Shown: positions 1-10,200 of the stretch, one piece after another
Layout of the letters: every line of letters starts with the position of its first letter
Numbering within the stretch: the stretch's first letter is position 1
Source: Gracilariopsis chorda
Lineage: Eukaryota > Rhodophyta > Florideophyceae > Gracilariales > Gracilariaceae
Direction: 5' to 3'
Length of the DNA: 64,000 nucleotides
Assembly (NCBI GenBank): GCA_003194525.1
Contig: NBIV01000016.1
Coordinates: forward strand, 186,001-250,000
Translations under genes and position numbers: made by a program
Notes under the pieces: model-generated
What the model saw: the letters and a program-made list of their open reading frames with translations, nothing else
The model's database searches: none
What the model was told of the DNA's origin: nothing

Positions 1-214
1 CTCTTTCGTGCACTGCCAATTTGTGCTCTGCTGTCGGCCGCTCGTCACCCCCTCCTTCCCCCCCCCCCCCCCCCCTTTTCCCCATATATCCCGCCGGCGC
101 CCGCCCGTTTCCCTCCTCCCGTCTCCCTTCCCTTCCCCCCCCCCCCCCCAAAAGCCAAAGCAAACTTCACCTCCTAATCTCCTTTCATCTCCAACTTCCG
201 TTTCCTGCTCACAC
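1..214 (+). promoter_or_regulatory. Pyrimidine-rich leader upstream of the kinase
   Basis: This stretch is almost entirely C and T and contains two uninterrupted runs of about 14-16 C residues, near 59-75 and 137-149. It has no stop codon in two frames, so reading frames stay open through it. The predicted peptide is only Pro/Ser/Phe-rich, and I read it as promoter or 5' leader rather than coding. The BUB3 gene at the other end of the window has the same kind of pyrimidine tract upstream. A CT-rich start region may therefore be a promoter style of this genome; that is an inference. Confidence 0.45.
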
Positions 215-1369
215 ATGTCTCAACTACTTCCTCATTCCGTTCCCGGATACATCATCGAGCGTCCGCTCGGTGAGGGCACCGCCGGTGTCGTCTACAAGGC
301 ACGCCCCACCGCCCACTCTTCACACCCCCTCCCCTCCAACGTCGCCATCAAGGTCATCCCACGATCCAAGGTTCGAGAAGCCGTTCGTCGAGAGGTTGCA
401 CTCCATCTTACCCTCCGCCATCCCAACATCGCCCGCCTCTACCATGTCGCCCCGGTCAACCTCCGCACCCAACGCCACTCCCATTCAACCGCTTCACAGC
501 TCGCCTTGGCCCTCGTCATGGACTACGCATCTCCCGGAGACATGTTCAATGAGGTCGCATCCGCCGCAGCCCTGCCTGCGCCCCTTCTGCGCCGTCGTCT
601 CCGCCATATCTGCCAAGCCCTGCACCACCTGCACTCCAACAACATTGTGCACTTGGACCTCAAGCTCGAGAACGTCGTTATCTCCAACTCCTCCACCGCA
701 CAGCTCATCGACTTTGGATGCGCCCGTCGAATCGACGAGCATCGCCACCCTTCTCTTCCAGTCCAAGTCTCCGGAACCTTACACTACCTCCCGCCGGAGC
801 TTCTCGACAACCCGGCCTTGCCCCCGGCAACCTCGTCTGACGCATGGTCCCTGGGCGTGCTTGCTTACACAGCACTGTCTGGAATCTACCCCTTCAACGG
901 AGCCAGACGAGGCTTCTCGGAAGAGCAAACCGATGCCGCAACCCGTCGTCGCATTCGCAACGCCCCTCCCCACCGCATTCCATCACACATCCACGTGCCG
1001 TCTGACCTTCGCACCATCATCGATGGCCTCCTGGATAAGAATCCGGCAACACGCATCACCATCCCGCAAGTCATTCAAATCCTCGACAACTCCATGCCTC
1101 TCTCCAATAACACCGTTATTGCCCCCAACCCTTGTGCCAACCAACAACTGCCCCAACATAAGCATCACCTCCTCAACAGGCCACCCTCACCTGCATCGTG
1201 CGCAGATGCCGATTTTTCGGACTCGCATTGCATTCAATCAGTCGACGAGGCATTGTACGTTGTTGATGACGTCCAATCGAATCGTCTGCGCCAAACACAA
1301 CAACCCACCCTTCGCCATCTCCCCAGCAGGGCACACGATCACATCGTGCTTGTGGATCGTGCCTGCTGA
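215..1369 (+). CDS. Serine/threonine protein kinase (CAMK-like)
   Basis: This is a 384-residue protein kinase that phosphorylates unknown substrates, probably in the cytoplasm or nucleus. The glycine loop GEGTAGVVYK lies near residue 20, followed by the ATP-binding lysine in VAIKVI. The catalytic loop HLDLKLEN is near 146, DFG near 165, and PPE takes the place of APE in the activation segment. The catalytic arginine of HRD is Leu. HLDLKxEN is also normal in myosin-light-chain-kinase relatives, so activity is still likely. The domain ends near residue 285 and a polar tail without a recognised motif follows. I chose the ATG at 215 because the open frame upstream is only a pyrimidine tract. The subfamily is uncertain: the LDLKLEN loop suggests the CAMK/SNF1 branch. 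Confidence 0.88.
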   Translation: MSQLLPHSVPGYIIERPLGEGTAGVVYKARPTAHSSHPLPSNVAIKVIPRSKVREAVRREVALHLTLRHPNIARLYHVAPVNLRTQRHSHSTASQLALALVMDYASPGDMFNEVASAAALPAPLLRRRLRHICQALHHLHSNNIVHLDLKLENVVISNSSTAQLIDFGCARRIDEHRHPSLPVQVSGTLHYLPPELLDNPALPPATSSDAWSLGVLAYTALSGIYPFNGARRGFSEEQTDAATRRRIRNAPPHRIPSHIHVPSDLRTIIDGLLDKNPATRITIPQVIQILDNSMPLSNNTVIAPNPCANQQLPQHKHHLLNRPPSPASCADADFSDSHCIQSVDEALYVVDDVQSNRLRQTQQPTLRHLPSRAHDHIVLVDRAC

Positions 1370-1924
1370 GCAGAGCACCAATACCCCACAGCCCCCACTT
1401 TCCCCTCCCTCGGCAAAATCCAAATTCTCCTCCTTTGTATAGATCCCCCCCCTCCCCATCCTTACGGTGGCCACAAAAAGAAAAACCCTTTTTAGAACAC
1501 ACCTCACCTGGCTGACAACACACCATCAGCCCCTTTTGAACTTTTTGGAGCTTCGAAACACCAACAAGTCAGTTTTGGAAAGAGGCTTATCATAGATATA
1601 TTCTAGATCCGGCACATACCTTGGCTTCGCCACACCCTCTCCTACTAACACTAAAGACACAAAATACTAACTTATTCCCACCACATTTTTTCTTGCAAAA
1701 TCATCACAATTAGATACATGCAACTCATTGCCTTTACCATCGGTGCTGCCAATGTGCACCTGTTGCTTCGTTTTGTTGCTGCTTAATGTCACCGTCACCT
1801 CACGACTGATTTCTTGTTCTCTCTCAATGTGCTCTCTTAACAGTCAAATCTTTTAGTAATTACATGTTAGCAGTGTCTAACTTCGCACCCAAGTACGTAC
1901 AACCGTTTCGCGTAATGATTGGTC
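1370..1924. other. Intergenic, no gene seen
   Basis: This is the spacer between the 3' ends of the kinase and the convergent phosphatase gene. It is pyrimidine-rich near the kinase stop and AT-richer afterwards. No open frame with protein-like composition and no recognisable element was seen. Confidence 0.6.
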
Positions 1925-2779
1925 TCATTGACGCGTACGCTTGGCGCAATCACACTTTTCTGATCTACAGCACTTTTTGAAATGCACGCCAAGCACATCC
2001 AGTGCTGCAACGGGTCGCGAGTAATGCACTTCAACGTTCACATGGCTTGATCGCTGACGTGGGTGCATGCCATGCTCAGCACCGCGCGGTACACCCCCTG
2101 GCGCATTGCCTACTAAACACTCAAACAGGTTGGCGTCATGAGAATTGGACGCGTTCCGCGCTCGCGCTGGTGGCGAAGGTCGTGAACATGAACGGCTCGA
2201 TTGTAGTTGTAGCTGAATGAATGGATGCCGCTTGTGCCGTACACCGTCCCACAACCAGGTGGGAATGCATGGCGGAATTGTGACCGCCGTGTTGAAGCAC
2301 TCTACAAACTGTTTTTCGGCAAACGAAATCAAGTTGTTCTTCGTGTAGCGCATGAACTCTTCAAAGATGCTGGAGAGGTTCCAATTTTGAAGACGACGAA
2401 GACACATGACGACCAGCCCGGTGTTGTGACCGCCATCTCTGCAATGCAAGAACAGTGGGTGGTTGGTGGCGTCGATCATGTGCGACAGTAAGGTTGAAAC
2501 GAGCCGCGGGGTGTGTGAAAAGCCGTCGTCGTACTTGTCGACGTGGTGCCATATGTGTCGGATGCGCTCCGCACGGCAGTATTCGACCAGATCTTGAGAC
2601 GGCCCAGAATCTTGTGGCAGCAGGGAGATAATGGTTCGCAGCTTGAGACGACGCATGAAGCGCATGTTCTTGAGCGACGGATGCCCGCCGCGAAAAAGCG
2701 CATGCTCGATTTGACAGAAGCGAAACGGCGGGATGAGCGGCGGCAAAGCGGCGTGACAAAGGGGAACCAACTGCGCCAT
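1925..2779 (-). CDS. Siw14/Oca-type phosphatase, catalytic Arg missing
   Basis: This is a 284-residue member of the atypical tyrosine/inositol-pyrophosphate phosphatase family (yeast Siw14/Oca, plant PFA-DSP). The hallmark N-terminal IPPFRFCQIE..LFRGG segment, the LRTIISLLP strand and the helix LQNWNLSSIFEEFMRY are all clear. The active-site loop reads HCRDGGHNTG, with Cys near residue 113. The family motif is HCxxGxxRTG, so the phosphate-binding arginine is replaced by Asn at residue 119. The protein may be a pseudophosphatase or very weak. A tail of about 90 residues after the domain is basic and Ser-rich, with a late Cys cluster. I chose the ATG at 2779; the open frame extends upstream to 2905 but without an ATG. 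An upstream exon cannot be excluded. Confidence 0.78.
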   Translation of the reverse strand: MAQLVPLCHAALPPLIPPFRFCQIEHALFRGGHPSLKNMRFMRRLKLRTIISLLPQDSGPSQDLVEYCRAERIRHIWHHVDKYDDGFSHTPRLVSTLLSHMIDATNHPLFLHCRDGGHNTGLVVMCLRRLQNWNLSSIFEEFMRYTKNNLISFAEKQFVECFNTAVTIPPCIPTWLWDGVRHKRHPFIQLQLQSSRSCSRPSPPARARNASNSHDANLFECLVGNAPGGVPRGAEHGMHPRQRSSHVNVEVHYSRPVAALDVLGVHFKKCCRSEKCDCAKRTRQ

Positions 2780-5700
2780 GCGTGGCTTACTGGGGGGCAA
2801 CAACGGTTCGCTCGGGAAAGAGGTTGTGCTCGTTCGTACAGTGCTAGAGGAGCAGTGGGCGCCGGCAGCGCGGGCAGTGCGGATGAGTTGGGACCACGGC
2901 GACACACGGGATTGTGACTGGATTCACATGCACGGTGAGCGTGGAGAAGGAAGGAACAACAAGGATGCTTTCCGTGTTGATGATGGACATCATTTCACAG
3001 CAGGTGCGCTTCGAAGCCTACTGGCGATTCATGGCGGTTGCTGACCGCGGTGGGGAGCTTGCCCGAATCTGGGCGCACATGTTTTCCGGAGCAATGCGCT
3101 GCAGAGAAGTGGTGACGAGAAGTGTCGAGAATGATCGTGTAACAAAGCATGTTGGCACTGGCACGGATGTGAAGCGACAAAAGTAAGCTGCAAGTGGTAT
3201 GCACTTGGCAGTCAGTTGCGTGTGTAAGGCGACATCTGGCACACCGGCTGTGACGCATCCCGATTAATGCCAGATGCTTGCATCAGCGCAGTTCACGAAT
3301 CCAATCTGTTTTGAGGCATGTTGCACGATTCCTGAACAGCGCTGTCACGCTCATGAAAAGGGGTTTCGACTAGCCAATGGCGGCCATTTGTGGGATGTTT
3401 CGGAATGATGCAATTCGATGTTCGTGTACTCTTACTTACAAAGCAATTCTGCTCACTGGGGGAGTATCCGAGCCAAGAACTTGCATGCTAAGCCAATACG
3501 AAGGCGCCATGACGATGAAGCTCCTTGTGTATGTAATCACTTCGTTAGCTTTTTCTGATCCGTAAGCTAATGCTTTTCAATTCCGAGTGACACATGCAAA
3601 AAAAGGCGTCAACAAGGTTGGTCTTGGTGCTTGCGTGCGCTTTCAGTCGTAACTCCGCCTTGCCGCTATGGCTAAGAAATCATGCGAGAATCAATGTATA
3701 TTGGTACAAATGCGAAAAGCTAATGGTCTGTTTGTCTCAAGTCCGCATCGGTGTGACGCTATGGTACAGCATGATGCTACCAGACATTGTTTCCAATCGT
3801 CGAGTTGCAGGTAGCGACCCAGAGCTGGATCAATACAGAGCAGTCACGCTCTGGTCTTTAGCTGTGGTTTGTTCATCCTGCGAGGCAGCAGCATTTGGCT
3901 GCGAATGCACGGTAAGGGTTAGGTGCTTGCCCTAAAACCGCAAATACATCGCGCGTGAATCATAATGCACTGCCAATGGCAAACCAACCTTTCGACATGT
4001 TATCCACAACTGCTGTCCATGCATACCCCCAACGCTCTACGCTCGCGCCTTTTGATCGGAACGCGAGAGCATGGAACGATGCCAGCCCTATCCATCGCCT
4101 AGAGAATTCTGTATCCCATAGTTCGGGTGTGTATCAGTTCTGTGCGTTCTCACTATAAGCGTACCTACCTAACAATGGACCATACGTCTATACAAACTTT
4201 GAAACACCGCCTTCCTACGAGTGTGTCCAAACCCTCCCCAGTCATGCGCTTTGTCAGAAACTTACCTGAAATAGAGCTTTTGTCAGTACGTGAGAGTCAC
4301 CCCGCCGCATACCATTGCTGAGATGAATAACGTACTTGTAGTAGACCTCTCGTCAATGCAAGCATAGCGTAAACACACACACAATCACAGCGTGAATCTT
4401 CGCCTCTATGTCCATTGCACCTTACCAGAAGCAAATACCTTCGAAAACCCCTTGTTAAGATGGAATCCTTCAAAAAGGACTCTTGTCCTTTATGAAGAAA
4501 ACAAAGCATTCTCTGGAACACCACAGGGTTGCCTTGTGAAAGCGGGATCTGCCCGCAAAAGAAAAGAACAAGAAAATACCACTATAGCTGAATTCACATA
4601 AATCGCAGGCGAATCGGTTGCAGGATTGAGCCCCTCATTCTACTACTAGATTCAGACCATCTACAAGACTGTCTTCGTTATGACATTCCGTAGTTATCTG
4701 ACCGTGACAACATTCAACCATTCCAATCCATCTACAGAAATTGCTGGGGTATATGTACATAGTACCAAAGATACGTACTAAAATGTCTGTCACGAAGTAG
4801 TGTGACCTACGGAAAGCATCTCTATAGTTACGAAGTTGGTTAACGAAGTAAATCCGTTTCCGATTCATTTTGGTCTCCTCTGCAACCTTTGAGGTAACCC
4901 TTACCTCTCTCGAATTTGGTTTTGTTTGTAAGGAATCGGGGTGAACAATCATGTCAAGAGAAACCACGTGGAGCAATTCCTACATCTTGAAGGGTAATGT
5001 GAGGTTTCGCCCAGGTAGGAATAGGAATCGATTCGTGTCAGTATTTGTGTACTAGAAAAGTGTACCAGATTGTACATGTGAACGAGCACCCGAAATCTTG
5101 TCGTCCGCATATCTCCTACATACCAAGGGATACCACATGCTCACAGGATCATATCTCATAAATTCACATCAGATGTTGATAGAAATGAGTTTTTTTTGTT
5201 ACTCTCGCCGACCTAAATCGACCTAATGTCCTCGTAGTGAGGCAAACACAACATGATACAACACGACTCATACAATTCACACAACTCAACCTGCTTCTCT
5301 CTCCTTCCACGCGCCCTATAGTGGTAGAGTACTTTGCACAGTTAAACGGGAGGAATACGACATGCGCCTCATATGGAAGCGCCCATTGAAAGCCCGTCAC
5401 TACATTTCAGGTAGAGAAAACGAAAAGCTACGCAGAAAGGTTCCTTCTTAATCATGACAAAAGTGTGTATTTCAGTGCTTCACGGAGATGTTCCTCGCAG
5501 TGCAGCCTCTACCGTTGGTACCGTTGGTACATGCGTGTTACCGTACAAGGGTGCTCAAAGAAAACAAAAATAACGGGAAACTTGGATCTATGCTGACCGA
5601 TATTTACTTGTGCATGATGCGTTGAGATGTTGTTTGAAGGAACCCGGTGTCCAACGCACTATTTTGACCTAGCCACCTCCAACTGAGGAATCTTTATCTG

Positions 5701-6389
5701 TTTTTAGAATAGAATAGCAAGTGAAAGGATTGATAGAGATATTACCCGGGGTATGAGATTCAGAACCTTCAGCTCTGAGCTGTCACGTGCAGTAAAGCCT
5801 AACCAGGGAAGTAGCATCCAGGTGAAGCAGAGAGGTGGAGCAGAAAATCGAAGTGGACCCCGAGGATGATCGTCGGCTGTAGATATTGTTGCCTTGCCGC
5901 CTAAACCTGCGGTTGTGCGGACAGGAAGTACGATGGTACCGACAGTACAAGAGCTCAGCTTCGAATGAATCCAACGAAGGTTAAACGGTACGAAGGTGCC
6001 ACAGGTACCGTTGGTAGTACTACCAAAGGTACAGGTACCAACTTGGTACCTGTACCTTTGGTAGTTCAGATCCTCAAGAAATTGGCTTTGCCATCGTCTA
6101 GCTGGACCAGTGTTGTGAATTTTAATTAAAAAACAGATCTCTTCCCTCTCCCAAGTCGTACCAAGGTTAGGCTGTTTGTGGAACCTGCGAATCTAAGATC
6201 CCGACAAGGTTTGCAGTCGCGTTGTGCATCTCGTCGTTGATGAGGCGGTGTTGTATCAAATTGCTTGGCAGATACAACTCTATAAGGATAATTCCTCAAC
6301 GCGTCAACAGAATAGAACAACGGCGATGATCAGTTTTGTGTAGTTGCGTGAGGCCGCTGATATTTGTCTCGCAGCCAAGAGCTTCTCAG
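2780..6389. other. Long intergenic region with palindrome and GGTACC motifs
   Basis: There are about 3.6 kb without a convincing gene. All open frames are short, lack recognisable domains, and many lack an ATG. The distinctive content lies at 5511-5530 and 5985-6066, where GGTACC-containing motifs repeat and a perfect 47-bp palindrome occurs. The last part should hold the RPC4 promoter. Confidence 0.55.
6019..6065. repeat. Perfect 47-bp palindrome
   Basis: The left arm 6019-6041 begins ACTACCAAAGGTACAGG. The right arm 6043-6065 is its exact reverse complement, with a single C at 6042 between them. No mismatch occurs in 23 pairs. It lies about 325 bp upstream of the RPC4 start. It could extrude as a cruciform or be a folded-back mobile-element relic. 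Confidence 0.9.
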
Positions 6390-7721
6390 ATGGATCCCGC
6401 GAAAAGCGAACCACAACCTGCCGAAACCGGAGATGCGAAGCAGTCAGTGAACTTTACTCGAGGGCGCGGCCGAGGCCGTGGAAGGGGCCGCGGTCGTCGC
6501 GTCGTTCCGCGACAGGTCGCCCGTCGAAAGCCACCTTCGAAGCAGGGAACAGCAGCTCCAGAGCGTCAAGAACGGAGTGCTTCTTCTAGTGAAAATCGCG
6601 GTGGAAGGCGTGGTGCTCAACGCAGAGGGCGAGGTGGTCCGCGCTCGGCCCCCGTCTATAGTCCAAATGTGGTAGGTTTGGGCCAGATTGCGCCACCGAA
6701 AGCACCTGTCTCTAGAGTACCATCAAGCGCTGGATCTGCAGCTTCAAGTCATCGAAGTTCCGCAGTTTCTTCAATATCGCTTGGTTCCCTTGGTGCCGCC
6801 AGTAGTACTGGGGCCGCCAGCTCCAGTACTGGAATTGGTTTTCCAGATGGAGCCATCGACATGGACGTAGCTATGGCTGCTATGAAAGAGGAGGGTCTTG
6901 ATTCAACAGCTGGAGTTTCTAAGCAAAAAGGGAAAGCAAAGAAGGATCGCGAGATGAAGTTTGAAGAACATATCGAAACTGGATACGACAGTGACGACGA
7001 CATGTCCGACGACTCCTTTGAGCAACGTAACAGGGACATTGCACCATACGCAGGGCATTTGACTGAAGATGGAATACTTTTTCCAGTGTCCTTGCCAGGA
7101 CTTCGGGATTTGCCACCTTGCTTTGAGGAGTTCATAGATGGTCCTATGATTCCTAAAGTAACAAAGGACAAGACCGATGAACACATGCTGATTACGGAAA
7201 CAAAACCAGAGGCGAAAGCTGAGCCTATGCAATTCGAGACAAACGACTTCTCCACTGTTCAGCCCTTAAATCCCAAATCGTTTGCTGATGGTACAGTCGC
7301 CAAGAAACTTTTGGCTTCTGAAGCATCATTAGTGTTTATGCAGCTACCCGGACTTCTGACCATCAACGAGAACTCTGCCGCTGGAAATATCGGTGAGGAA
7401 CAGCGGCCCCACGAGCCTTCGATGCAGAGCTCAGTAGCTGCTGCCGTGTCCGCAGGAGAGCGAATGCGGGCTCTTGGAACTGATCTGAGAAGAGTTGGTG
7501 AACCAGGAAAGTCACAGTACATAGGGAAACTACGCTTCTTCAAAAGCGGTCGAGTTCAACTTGTTATGCAGTGCGGAGAAGTTATAGATTTGGAGAATGG
7601 TGTGGAACCAAAGGTCTGTCAGCAGGTTCTCCTCATAGACACAGGTAAGAAGACGTGCGATGAAATGTCGAACGGGTATTTGCCAAAGGTAGTGGGCGTA
7701 CCGTCCTTAGGTCTTGGGTGA
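6390..7721 (+). CDS. RPC4: RNA polymerase III subunit RPC4 (POLR3D)
   Basis: This is the RPC4/C53 subunit of RNA polymerase III, which acts with RPC5 (C37) in initiation, termination and reinitiation at tRNA and 5S genes in the nucleus. The protein is 443 residues. Its N-terminus has a GRGRGRGRGR tract and further RG-rich basic sequence up to about residue 100. A Ser/Ala-rich stretch follows, then an acidic middle with DSDDDMSDDSFEQ. The family-defining C-terminal domain contains GKLRFFKSGRVQLVMQCGE and ends in QQVLLIDTGKK. The ATG at 6390 starts MDPAKSEPQ; the frame opens upstream only through non-ATG codons. It is convergent with CCR4, leaving about 160 bp between stops. Identification rests on the C-terminal domain and the basic N-terminus. 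Confidence 0.85.
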   Translation: MDPAKSEPQPAETGDAKQSVNFTRGRGRGRGRGRGRRVVPRQVARRKPPSKQGTAAPERQERSASSSENRGGRRGAQRRGRGGPRSAPVYSPNVVGLGQIAPPKAPVSRVPSSAGSAASSHRSSAVSSISLGSLGAASSTGAASSSTGIGFPDGAIDMDVAMAAMKEEGLDSTAGVSKQKGKAKKDREMKFEEHIETGYDSDDDMSDDSFEQRNRDIAPYAGHLTEDGILFPVSLPGLRDLPPCFEEFIDGPMIPKVTKDKTDEHMLITETKPEAKAEPMQFETNDFSTVQPLNPKSFADGTVAKKLLASEASLVFMQLPGLLTINENSAAGNIGEEQRPHEPSMQSSVAAAVSAGERMRALGTDLRRVGEPGKSQYIGKLRFFKSGRVQLVMQCGEVIDLENGVEPKVCQQVLLIDTGKKTCDEMSNGYLPKVVGVPSLGLG

Positions 7722-7883
7722 AGACGGCGCGAGTAGCATATGGAAGTAGAACATATTTGTTTCTCGAAAGGCCTTCCCTCAACACGATGGACATTCAAAT
7801 GGTTTTGCTTTATGTACAAACGTTGGTTCATGGTGTAGACGGATGAAAGGAGTTGCGCAGTCAGGAAGGGAGCTCAACGAAGT

Positions 7884-9737
7884 CTAAATAGGGCCGTGCG
7901 CTAGGCCATGGCGTTTTACTAGTTGAAACTCCGCCACAAGTGCAACATGATCTGAACTCCACTGAGCATTTGGAATGCCGTCTTCGGAGTCAGTCTCAGC
8001 TTCTTTACCGAACAGGGACCTTTCGTCAGGTATCTCCAAAATGGCCACAGGAAGGACGCTGTCAGCCCCAAACCAGATGTAATCGAGAACACCCACAAAG
8101 TTGTGTGTGTAGTTAGTAAACGCCGGTTCCGATCCCGTCAAGGCATAAGCAGATCGCATATGAAGGTTATGCGACAAGCGGCATGTTGATAATACATTCT
8201 CGAAACCCTCTTCCGCCATGTCTGGTTTTGTCATGGAGCACTGTCCGGTGGAAAGAAACTCATACACGGAGCTTACGGGCTCAGAGTTCAAGTCACCAGC
8301 CATGATGAATGGTACGCCCGCGGGTAAGCCCCGATTGTGGAACAGAACCTCCAGTTCATGCATGAACGCATCTACCTGGAAGATTTTGACATCGGTAAGC
8401 TCTGGGTCCCAATACAAATGCGTGTTAGCCACAACCAAAGGACCGGAACCGTCAAGGCATTCCAGAATAAGTATGAGCCCTACGTTTCCCTTTAGACATC
8501 TGTTTAGAGTTCGTGGTTCTTTTGTTCTGGCTTGCGCGATAGCATTGTATTCCACGATATGTTGTTCGCGCAGGGCAAACTTTTCCTTTCTAAAAAACGT
8601 AGCACATCCATCAATCTTCCCTTTTCGACCCATAGCCTCTCGTGTCTTCACTTTGAAACAGCTTTCGTATCCAAGTCGAGCGAAATAGGGCTGAAAATGA
8701 TCTTCGAAGTGGTCTGCTTGGATTTCTTGCAAACACAGGACATCGGCGTCGAAAAGAGCCATCTCCCGGATAAGGTTGCGCTTGCGGTAGGTCCAAGAAA
8801 GAGCCCATGACGGGCAATGGGGATACGCCTGGCTATTCGCATAAATTTCGGCAAGAACGTTGTACGAAAGCACTCGGAAGGTGCCGGGACGGCGGGTCTT
8901 CGCACTGTACAACTCGCCCGTCGAAAGATTGAACATTCGGCGCTCTGGTGGGGGCGGGGGAATTGTGCGGACTGCCCGCGAGCGAACAGAAACCGGGGGT
9001 CCGATATTGACGGTGCCGTCGGAATTTCGTTGGACATAACGGCACACAAGCTCGAGCACATGGCCGACGTCGTCTGCTGTTGGGGCGTAGTTGCGAATGA
9101 AGGCAACTTCTGAAATGTTTGTGGGGTTCAGGAGCGGTTCTTGGAACACTGGCTCAGTTCGGTTCGGAACGAAATGGGAACGGACAGAGAGGGCGGAGTC
9201 GTCCGGCGTGAGTGCATTAGTTGCCTCGGAGGCGGGAAAGGAAACCGAAATTTTCTGGGTGTAGAGGCGCAGGGTTTCCCATGAGGAACACATGCATTCG
9301 GTGGAACAAAAGAAGGACTGCTTGATTACAGCGTCAAAATGATCAGGCGGGAGAGCTCGCGCAGAGGCGAGCTTGAGCAGCGGCACGAACTGCTGGGCGG
9401 CGGGCTTGAAGCAGGACGTGCGTGCGCAAGTATAAGTGGCGGCGCATCGATTCCAGCGGTACTGCACGGAGAGGGCTCCGCGCGTCTTTGCCTCGATAGC
9501 CTCCGCGCTCTTGACATCGCCGGCGGCCGTGCGGACGACCACGTAGGGCAGAAGATCGCAGCCCTCGACGGGGGTCTGAGTGTATAGGAACTCAACTCGC
9601 TGGATTTGGGGGGTTGCTGACTGTGGCGAAGAAGGCGCGGGTGGGGACGCAGTGGGAGACGCCGATGCGGCCGGCATGGTCGCGGGCGCGGTTGCTGGCT
9701 TGGAATGCGAAATCGGTAAGACTTCCGCGGCCACCAT
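7884..9737 (-). CDS. CCR4: CCR4 deadenylase, plant-type (CCR4-NOT complex)
   Basis: This is the catalytic 3'-5' poly(A) exonuclease of the CCR4-NOT complex, which shortens mRNA tails in the cytoplasm. It is 617 residues from the ATG at 9737 (MVAAEVLP). The N-terminal half has a Cys-containing region near CARTSC and CSTECMCSSW, then the ADDVGHVLEL segment shared with land-plant CCR4 proteins. No leucine-rich repeats are seen, unlike yeast or animal CCR4. The exonuclease-endonuclease-phosphatase domain starts near residue 286 with LSYNVLAE. It continues with CPSWALSWTYRK, LQEIQADHFEDHF, DGCATFFR, GDLNSEP (near 477) and SSDHVALVAEF (near 593), so the Glu, Asp, Asn and His catalytic residues appear intact. 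The open frame continues upstream to 9869 without an ATG. Confidence 0.92.
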   Translation of the reverse strand: MVAAEVLPISHSKPATAPATMPAASASPTASPPAPSSPQSATPQIQRVEFLYTQTPVEGCDLLPYVVVRTAAGDVKSAEAIEAKTRGALSVQYRWNRCAATYTCARTSCFKPAAQQFVPLLKLASARALPPDHFDAVIKQSFFCSTECMCSSWETLRLYTQKISVSFPASEATNALTPDDSALSVRSHFVPNRTEPVFQEPLLNPTNISEVAFIRNYAPTADDVGHVLELVCRYVQRNSDGTVNIGPPVSVRSRAVRTIPPPPPERRMFNLSTGELYSAKTRRPGTFRVLSYNVLAEIYANSQAYPHCPSWALSWTYRKRNLIREMALFDADVLCLQEIQADHFEDHFQPYFARLGYESCFKVKTREAMGRKGKIDGCATFFRKEKFALREQHIVEYNAIAQARTKEPRTLNRCLKGNVGLILILECLDGSGPLVVANTHLYWDPELTDVKIFQVDAFMHELEVLFHNRGLPAGVPFIMAGDLNSEPVSSVYEFLSTGQCSMTKPDMAEEGFENVLSTCRLSHNLHMRSAYALTGSEPAFTNYTHNFVGVLDYIWFGADSVLPVAILEIPDERSLFGKEAETDSEDGIPNAQWSSDHVALVAEFQLVKRHGLAHGPI

Positions 9738-10200
9738 CGCGGCGACCGGGACTTGCCCGGTGGCCAGACCAGGCGCAGCACGATGGTGGAAGGTCTGAAA
9801 ACGCGACGCTTTTGTTTTCGTGTTGCACGTGTACAAACGCGTTAGCCGCCTTCGTATTTTTCCTTCCAAGGAGGGGCTGTACCGTTGTGAAACAACATGC
9901 TTTTATGCTTTTTAACAGCTGAGGTTGACCGCCGGCGTGGATGTACCGTTGTGCCACTGTTCCGCCGTAACTTGTTCCGCGTCCAAGTCTATGCGGAGCA
10001 TCTCAAGCTTCTCTTCTAGTCAAGGTGGGATGGTAGATCCAGATCTCCACCGCTAACGTGCGCCCCTTTTCAGGTTTCAGTTTACTCGTCTTTGCGCGAA
10101 GTTCTACGACAACGAGATGGAGATCCGTGACACCTCATCTGTTGTACTAATGGCTCAAGAGTAGCTAAGGGTTAGCAGTAGGTAAGAACACCCAAGGCCT
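9738..10200. other. Intergenic, CCR4 promoter region
   Basis: This 463-bp spacer separates the CCR4 start from the stop of DIS3; both genes are on the minus strand. No open frame with domain character and no repeat was seen. It should hold the CCR4 promoter and the DIS3 3' end. Confidence 0.6.

Noticed and set aside
650..673. HRD-to-HLD change in the kinase catalytic loop as a sign of a pseudokinase
   Set aside because: HLDLKxEN is normal in active kinases of the myosin-light-chain-kinase group. The catalytic Asp, the Lys and DFG are present.
21..1442. A 473-codon frame overlapping the kinase in another frame
   Set aside because: It is rich in Pro/Ser/Thr with no domain. It is open only because the kinase region is C-rich. 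The kinase motifs lie in the other frame.
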